Shown here: one piece after another, positions 59,938 through 64,000 of the stretch
Position numbering within the stretch: position 1 is the stretch's first letter
Layout of the letters: each line of letters opens with the position of its first letter
Origin: Paraferrimonas haliotis
Lineage (GTDB): Bacteria > Pseudomonadota > Gammaproteobacteria > Enterobacterales > Shewanellaceae
NCBI RefSeq assembly: GCF_002282895.1
Contig: NZ_NRRB01000005.1
Coordinates: 62,001 to 126,000, forward strand
DNA length: 64,000 nt
Direction of reading: 5' to 3'
Position numbers and translations under genes: made by a program
Notes under the pieces: model-generated
What the model saw: the letters and a program-made list of their open reading frames with translations, nothing else
What the model was told of the DNA's origin: nothing
Databases searched by the model: none

Positions 59938-60597
59938 ATGACCTATGTATTGCGAACAACCCATGGTAACGACTGTAAGCTCTCTCCAACTAAAGTCGTC
60001 TGTGTCGGTCGAAATTATGCTGAGCACGCGAGAGAGCTGAATAACGAAGTGCCAACTGAGCCGCTGCTGTTTATTAAACCCACGACCGCCTTAGTGGATT
60101 TCGAGAGCACCATCGTTTTAGCTGAGCATCAGCACGCACTGCATTATGAAACCGAATTGGCTATCTTGATTGGTTCGCCGTTAAAGAACGCGGATACTGA
60201 AAGAGTAGAGCGAGCCATTGCTGGGGTTGCTTTAGCGCTCGACTTGACCTATCGAGACTTACAAACAGAACTGAAAACGGCGGGTCACCCGTGGGAAAAG
60301 GCGAAAGCATTTGATGGCAGTTGCCCAATAACGCCATTTGGTTCACCAACTTTGGTCAATTTGGAGCAGGTACAGTTTTGTTTAACCGTGACCGGTAAAC
60401 TTCAACAATCCGGCGATAGCAGCAAAATGATAACGCCGATTCTGCCATTGATAGCCTACGTTAGTCGCCATTTTTCCTTATGTGCCGGAGACATAGTGTT
60501 AACCGGAACCCCGGCTGGAGTAGGGCAGCTCACTGCGGGTGATAAGTTGCACGTTGAAATGCCTAAGCTGGTTTCGGCAACTACATCTGTATACTAA
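59938..60597 (+). CDS. Fumarylacetoacetate hydrolase-family protein (YcgM/FAHD1 type)
   Basis: 219 residues (E. coli YcgM is also 219). Motifs: KVVCVGRNYAEHARELNNEV, LLFIKPTTALV, the metal-site YETELAILIG, LDLTYRDLQTELKTAGHPWE and VLTGTPAGVGQL. Family members act as acylpyruvate hydrolases or oxaloacetate decarboxylases. It lies 15 bp after norR, so it is co-transcribed with the regulator; a link to NO stress is not evident. Confidence 0.88.
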   Translation: MTYVLRTTHGNDCKLSPTKVVCVGRNYAEHARELNNEVPTEPLLFIKPTTALVDFESTIVLAEHQHALHYETELAILIGSPLKNADTERVERAIAGVALALDLTYRDLQTELKTAGHPWEKAKAFDGSCPITPFGSPTLVNLEQVQFCLTVTGKLQQSGDSSKMITPILPLIAYVSRHFSLCAGDIVLTGTPAGVGQLTAGDKLHVEMPKLVSATTSVY

Positions 60598-60602
60598 CTG
60601 TT

Positions 60603-60656
60603 GTTAAAATAACACGTGAAGTCATAATGACAGCAACTTGAGTGTGTCATTATGAC
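60603..60656 (+). promoter_or_regulatory. Three NorR-type enhancer sites (GT-N7-AC)
   Basis: Site 1 GTTAAAATAAC (60603-60613), site 2 GTCATAATGAC (60621-60631, perfect palindrome), site 3 GTCATTATGAC (60646-60656, inside the longer palindrome GTGTCATTATGACAC at 60644-60658). Each has the GT-N7-AC core of NorR sites; the E. coli norV enhancer also has three. Centres are 18 and 25 bp apart. They lie 54-107 bp upstream of a sigma54 promoter. Confidence 0.82.
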
Positions 60657-60678
60657 ACTCGTTTAGAGTTTGTTGTTT

Positions 60679-60691
60679 TAACTCATTGATA
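60679..60691 (-). promoter_or_regulatory. Consensus IHF site
   Basis: TAACTCATTGATA on the + strand is the reverse complement of TATCAATGAGTTA, an exact match to the IHF consensus WATCAANNNNTTR. It lies between the NorR sites and the sigma54 promoter, where bending would bring activator to polymerase. Confidence 0.72.
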
Positions 60692-60709
60692 TTTAATTGT
60701 AAATATTTT

Positions 60710-60725
60710 TGGCACATTCCCTGCT
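60710..60725 (+). promoter_or_regulatory. Sigma54 (-24/-12) promoter of hcp-hcr
   Basis: TGGCACATTCCCTGCT: the GG at 60711-60712 and the GC at 60723-60724 are 12 bases apart, the fixed sigma54 spacing; the -24 element TGGCAC is perfect and the -12 element CTGCT differs by one base from TTGCW. Predicted start about 60735, 50 nt before the hcp ATG. Confidence 0.85.
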
Positions 60726-60784
60726 AAGAAGAGTTCAGTCTTGTATAGCCACTGTGGCTTTTCTTTATTAGGGAATCTAAATCC

Positions 60785-62446
60785 ATGTTTTGTATTCAAT
60801 GTGAACACACAATGCGCACACCGGTCGGTAACGGTTGCTCCTATGCTCAAGGAATGTGTGGTAAAACCTCCGAAATCTCCGATCTACAAGATGTTTTGGT
60901 ATACGTGTTACAAGGCGTATCAGCCTATGCTTTAAAGGCCCGTGAATTTGATATCGTCGATACAGAAATCGACAGCTATGTAGCCAAGGCCTTTTTTGCC
61001 ACCCTAACCAACGTAAACTTCGATGAAGCGCGCATCATCGAATTTATCGCCCAGGCGCAAAGTCATAGAGACAGTCTGCGCACTCGCTACCAAGCCGCTG
61101 CGACCTTAGCAGGTCAGCCGGTTGTTGCTATTGAAGGTGCTGCGGCGCTGGAATTAGACACCGAAAAAGCCGCCTTATTGGCTCAAGCACCTAACGCGGC
61201 AGTTAACCGCGGACTGGCGCAAATTAATGAAGACATTTTGGGATTACGCTTGTTGTGCCTATATGGCTTAAAAGGGGTAGCAGCCTATCTTGAACACGCA
61301 CGAATTCTTGAGCAAACCGACGCCACCGTAGCCGCTGATTTTCATAAAATAATGGCGTTCTTAGGCTCTGATCCGGTAGACATGAATGCGTTGCTTGAAT
61401 GCGCTATGGACATTGGCAAATTGAACTATCAAGTGATGCAAATGCTTGATTTAGGCGAAACCAACAAGTTTGGTCATCCCGCTCCCGTTAAAGTAAACAT
61501 GAAACCAGTAGCCGGTAAAGCCATTCTGGTTTCTGGACATGATCTAGTGGATCTTGAGCACATTTTACAACAGACTGAAGGCAAGGGTATTAACGTCTAT
61601 ACCAATGGTGAAATGCTGCCAGCACACGGTTACCCAGAGCTCAACAAATACCCACACTTAGTCGGTAATTACGGCAGTGCATGGCAAAACCAGCAAACCG
61701 AATTTGCCAACTTCCCTGGCGCGATTGTGATGACCTCTAACTGTCTGATTGATCCAAACGTCGGCCAATATGCTGAGCGTATGTTTACCCGCAGCATTGT
61801 TGGCTGGCCAGGTGTTCAGCATGTTGAAGGCGATGATTTTAGCGTGGTTATTGAAAAAGCTTTGTCGCTTGATGGCTTTAGCCATACCGAAATTCCCCAT
61901 TACACCACAACCGGTTTTGCTCGGAACGCATTGATGGCCGCAGCGCCTGCGGTCATCGAACAGGTGAAAGCCGGCAATATTAATCACTTCTTCCTAATTG
62001 GGGGCTGTGATGGCGATAAAGCGGAACGCAGCTACTACACTGAGTTGGCCAAATCCCTGCCAAAAGACAGCTTATTGCTCACCTTAGCGTGCGGTAAGTT
62101 TAAATTTAATGATTTAGACTTCGGTGACATTAACGGTGTGCCGCGTTTTCTGGACGTGGGGCAATGTAACGATACCTACTCGGCGATTCAGTTAGCACTG
62201 GCTCTAGCGGATGCGTTTGAGTGTGACGTGAATGAGTTGCCATTGTCATTGATTTTGTCTTGGTTTGAACAAAAAGCCATCGCCGTGTTGCTGACGCTAT
62301 TGTCTTTGGGTATCAAAGACATTCGCGTTGGACCAACCGCTCCAGCGTTCTTAACCGACAACTTATTACAGGCGCTCAACGAAATGACTGGGCTCAAGCT
62401 CATTACTACGGTTGAGCAAGATCTCGCTGATTGTTTAAGCGCCTAA
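60785..62446 (+). CDS. hcp: Hybrid-cluster protein (hydroxylamine reductase / NO reductase)
   Basis: A cytosolic Fe-S protein that detoxifies NO or hydroxylamine and affects S-nitrosylation. The 553 residues (E. coli 550) have the N-terminal cysteines C3, C6, C18 and C25 (C-x2-C-x11-C-x6-C, the enterobacterial [2Fe-2S] type) and the hybrid-cluster region cysteines in [33 protein letters not shown] and [17 protein letters not shown]. It is controlled by the NorR/IHF/sigma54 region directly upstream. Confidence 0.96.
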   Translation: MFCIQCEHTMRTPVGNGCSYAQGMCGKTSEISDLQDVLVYVLQGVSAYALKAREFDIVDTEIDSYVAKAFFATLTNVNFDEARIIEFIAQAQSHRDSLRTRYQAAATLAGQPVVAIEGAAALELDTEKAALLAQAPNAAVNRGLAQINEDILGLRLLCLYGLKGVAAYLEHARILEQTDATVAADFHKIMAFLGSDPVDMNALLECAMDIGKLNYQVMQMLDLGETNKFGHPAPVKVNMKPVAGKAILVSGHDLVDLEHILQQTEGKGINVYTNGEMLPAHGYPELNKYPHLVGNYGSAWQNQQTEFANFPGAIVMTSNCLIDPNVGQYAERMFTRSIVGWPGVQHVEGDDFSVVIEKALSLDGFSHTEIPHYTTTGFARNALMAAAPAVIEQVKAGNINHFFLIGGCDGDKAERSYYTELAKSLPKDSLLLTLACGKFKFNDLDFGDINGVPRFLDVGQCNDTYSAIQLALALADAFECDVNELPLSLILSWFEQKAIAVLLTLLSLGIKDIRVGPTAPAFLTDNLLQALNEMTGLKLITTVEQDLADCLSA

Positions 62447-62488
62447 GTTACTAGTAGCTAGGTGTTGAGTATCTGAGTGTTTTAAATC

Positions 62489-62520
62489 AACTGCACCTTG
62501 CAAGGGTGCAGTTTGTTGTT
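62489..62520 (+). other. Intercistronic hairpin between hcp and hcr
   Basis: AACTGCACC (62489-62497) pairs with GGTGCAGTT (62505-62513), loop TTGCAAG, followed by TGTTGTTG. The tail is only moderately T-rich, so this is either a weak terminator lowering hcr expression or an mRNA-stability hairpin. Confidence 0.6.
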
Positions 62521-62533
62521 GTGGAGCCTTGCT

Positions 62534-63547
62534 ATGTTATCCCAATTATCTCCCAGAGAGTTGGTGTGTCTTGAACGCATTGAAGAAACTCATGATGTAG
62601 CGACTTTCGCCTTTGATGGTCGTGATTTTGACTATAAACCGGGTCAATTTACCACGGTAGAAACTGAAGTTAACGGTAAAGTGCTGCAGCGTGCTTATAC
62701 CGTATCTTCCTCACCCTCACGTCCTGAGCGCTTAACCGTTACCATTAAGCGAGTTGAAGATGGTGTTGTTTCAAATCACCTGTTAGACACCTTATACAAA
62801 GGCGGCAGCTTGCGATTGTCTAACCCTGCTGGAAAATTCAATTTATTGGATTGCGCAGGCAGTGATGACTACCTGTTCGTAAGCGCCGGAAGTGGCATAA
62901 CCCCTATGATGTCAATGACCCGATATCTACAGGATAATCGCTTGCCTGGTAACATTCACTTTATTCATTTTGCTCGCAGTGCTGACGATCTTATCTTTGC
63001 AGAAGAATTACAACAGCTTGCTAAACAACATCATGATTTTAAGCTGGATATTGTTCTCTCTCAAAAGGCGGACCCTCGCTATCATTTTGGACTGCTAGAC
63101 CAGGCATTATTCGAGCAACTCGTGCCTAGCCTAGAACGCAAAGCGGTGTTTACCTGTGGTCCGGCGCCGTTTATGGCACTGTTAGAACACTGTTTACAAC
63201 ATCGTAATTTTGATATGAGTCTGTTTCACCAAGAAAGCTTCGGCTCGGTGCCAGCAGCGCCAGAGCAGCCGCTTAACAGTGAAGCAGTACACAGTGTTTC
63301 GGTTCCATCATTTAATAAATCAACCGAGGTAACACAAGGAACTACGGTCTTAGAAGCCGCTGAAGACATTGAAATTCCAATTCTCGCCGCTTGCCGCTCT
63401 GGGGTTTGTGGATCTTGTAAGTGTAAGGTTAAAGGCTCAGTGACCTCTACCAGTCAAGTAGGGCTCAGCGCTGAAGAAATTGAACAGGGGTTTGTACTGG
63501 CCTGCAGCTCAACCATTAATTCCGACATAGAACTCAGTTTAAAGTAA
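62534..63547 (+). CDS. hcr: NADH oxidoreductase of hybrid-cluster protein
   Basis: Passes electrons from NADH through FAD and a [2Fe-2S] cluster to Hcp. The 337 residues have the FAD motif RAYTVSSSPSRPERL, the NAD loop VSAGSGITPMMSM, CGPAPFMALLE, and the C-terminal ferredoxin domain C287-x4-C292-x2-C295 (CRSGVCGSC) plus a fourth Cys in VLACSS. The start at 62534 has GGAG upstream; the open frame before it lies in the hairpin region. Confidence 0.95.
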   Translation: MLSQLSPRELVCLERIEETHDVATFAFDGRDFDYKPGQFTTVETEVNGKVLQRAYTVSSSPSRPERLTVTIKRVEDGVVSNHLLDTLYKGGSLRLSNPAGKFNLLDCAGSDDYLFVSAGSGITPMMSMTRYLQDNRLPGNIHFIHFARSADDLIFAEELQQLAKQHHDFKLDIVLSQKADPRYHFGLLDQALFEQLVPSLERKAVFTCGPAPFMALLEHCLQHRNFDMSLFHQESFGSVPAAPEQPLNSEAVHSVSVPSFNKSTEVTQGTTVLEAAEDIEIPILAACRSGVCGSCKCKVKGSVTSTSQVGLSAEEIEQGFVLACSSTINSDIELSLK

Positions 63548-63570
63548 TCTTTTTTAAGCCAATGCCATAA

Positions 63571-63620
63571 GCCATCGTAGCGTGCCATCTCACAGAGTTG
63601 TGATAGTCATCTGCGATGGC
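63571..63620. terminator. Probable terminator between hcr and bioA
   Basis: GCCATCG (63571-63577) pairs with CGATGGC (63614-63620), enclosing an inner TCACA/TGTGA stem (63589-63603), with T-rich sequence (CTCTTTTTAG) beyond. It lies between convergent genes. The long interrupted stem makes the call moderate. Confidence 0.5.
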
Positions 63621-63633
63621 CGTTTCGCTCTTT

Positions 63634-64000
63634 TTAGCTCATTTTAGCGGCACTTATCATAGCCCGTGTTAGTTTGCTTAATGATTCAGAATCAATCACG
63701 TAAGGCGGCATGATATAGATTTGGCGACCAAAGGGTCGTATCCATACGCCTTGCTCCACAAAAAACTGTTGCAACTTGGCCATGTCGACAGGCTTGTGTA
63801 ATTCGATGACCCCAATGCTACCCAGCACTCTCACCTCTTTTACCGATGGCAACTGCTGGGCCTCGAACAATTCTCTATTGAGTTGTGATTCGATGGCACG
63901 AACTTGGTCTTGCCATTCGTTGCGTTGCAATATTTCCAAACTTTTGTTGGCTACAGCACAGGCTAAAGGATTGCCCATATAGGTAGGGCCGTGCATGAAA
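63634..64000 (-). CDS. bioA: Adenosylmethionine-8-amino-7-oxononanoate aminotransferase, C-terminal part
   Basis: The biotin-pathway PLP enzyme; only the last 122 residues are in the window and the gene runs past 64000. The visible part has [20 protein letters not shown] (the PLP/substrate Thr region) and the C-terminal [14 protein letters not shown] and [19 protein letters not shown] motifs. The true start is outside, so the internal Met codons here are not starts. Convergent with hcr. Confidence 0.93.
   Translation of the reverse strand, partial: FMHGPTYMGNPLACAVANKSLEILQRNEWQDQVRAIESQLNRELFEAQQLPSVKEVRVLGSIGVIELHKPVDMAKLQQFFVEQGVWIRPFGRQIYIMPPYVIDSESLSKLTRAMISAAKMS

Noticed and set aside
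60666-60684. Inverted repeat GAGTT-N9-AACTC as a fourth NorR site
   Set aside because: It lacks the GT-N7-AC core spacing and overlaps the better IHF match; it is most likely incidental A/T-rich symmetry.
1-64000. CRISPR arrays, insertion sequences, prophage or integron signs, tRNA or rRNA genes
   Set aside because: No regularly spaced direct repeats, transposase or integrase motifs, att-like duplications, or tRNA/rRNA-like segments were recognised on reading through.

Overview
The window is a chromosomal segment of a Gram-negative gammaproteobacterium, most likely a marine Alteromonadales-type organism (Idiomarina/Shewanella/Alteromonas neighbourhood). This is inferred from E. coli-like protein sequences, the conserved gene order, a lysine riboswitch in front of an nhaC-type transporter, the DUF4212/VC_2705-type symporter locus and a large lipoprotein met-zincin. 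No rRNA, tRNA, insertion sequence, prophage, integrase or CRISPR array was seen. Base composition looks even (mid to high forties % GC by eye), and the ORFs are dense and intact.

Layout. (1) 1-5107: a tiny basic ORF, a MioC/YqcA-type flavodoxin, then dapD-glnD-map on the minus strand. (2) 5149-25646: the classical translation/envelope/replication block rpsB-tsf-pyrH-frr-uppS-cdsA-dxr-rseP-bamA-skp-lpxD-fabZ-lpxA-lpxB-rnhB-dnaE-accA-tilS. It has an rpsB leader, an rpsB/tsf attenuator and many 1-4 nt overlaps or tiny gaps. (3) 25706-33312: accessory genes: a Kef-type K+/H+ antiporter, a patatin phospholipase, and a four-gene molybdenum hydroxylase operon (xdhC-like, mobA-like, iorA-like, iorB-like). 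(4) 33382-38230, minus strand: proS, a hexapeptide acyltransferase, a PAP2 phosphatase fused to a probable outer-membrane beta-barrel, trmO and rcsF. E. coli has proS-trmO-rcsF adjacent, so the acyltransferase/PAP2 pair is an insertion. (5) 38451-43696: an exported small membrane protein, an outer-membrane barrel and a 1233-residue lipoprotein metalloprotease. (6) 43827-51921: an H-NS paralogue, etfBA, lysine riboswitch-nhaC, tdk, DUF2919, a YeeZ-like protein, a DsbA-like protein and a DAACS symporter. (7) 52139-58255: the acetate-type symporter locus (DUF4212, SSS symporter, cNMP/CBS/DUF294 protein, DnaQ-like exonuclease) with yqhD and a small membrane gene inserted on the other strand. (8) 58351-63547: norR, a FAH-family hydrolase, and hcp-hcr. 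(9) 63634-64000: the 3' part of bioA, running off the window.

The best regulatory unit is the hcp promoter. Three GT-N7-AC NorR-type sites, an exact match to the IHF consensus and a -24/-12 sigma54 promoter lie in that order within 125 bp, behind a gene for a NorR with GAFTGA and the iron-site residues of its GAF domain. This predicts nitric-oxide control of hcp-hcr. Other notable items are the lysine riboswitch, the PAP2-barrel fusion, a 16-residue insertion between metal ligands of methionine aminopeptidase, and non-ATG starts on four consecutive envelope genes.

The work was done by eye. Family names rest on recognised motifs and remembered homologues, not on database searches. I found no feature that demands a wholly new biological system; the least understood parts are the 38.4-43.7 kb exported cassette and the PAP2-barrel gene.
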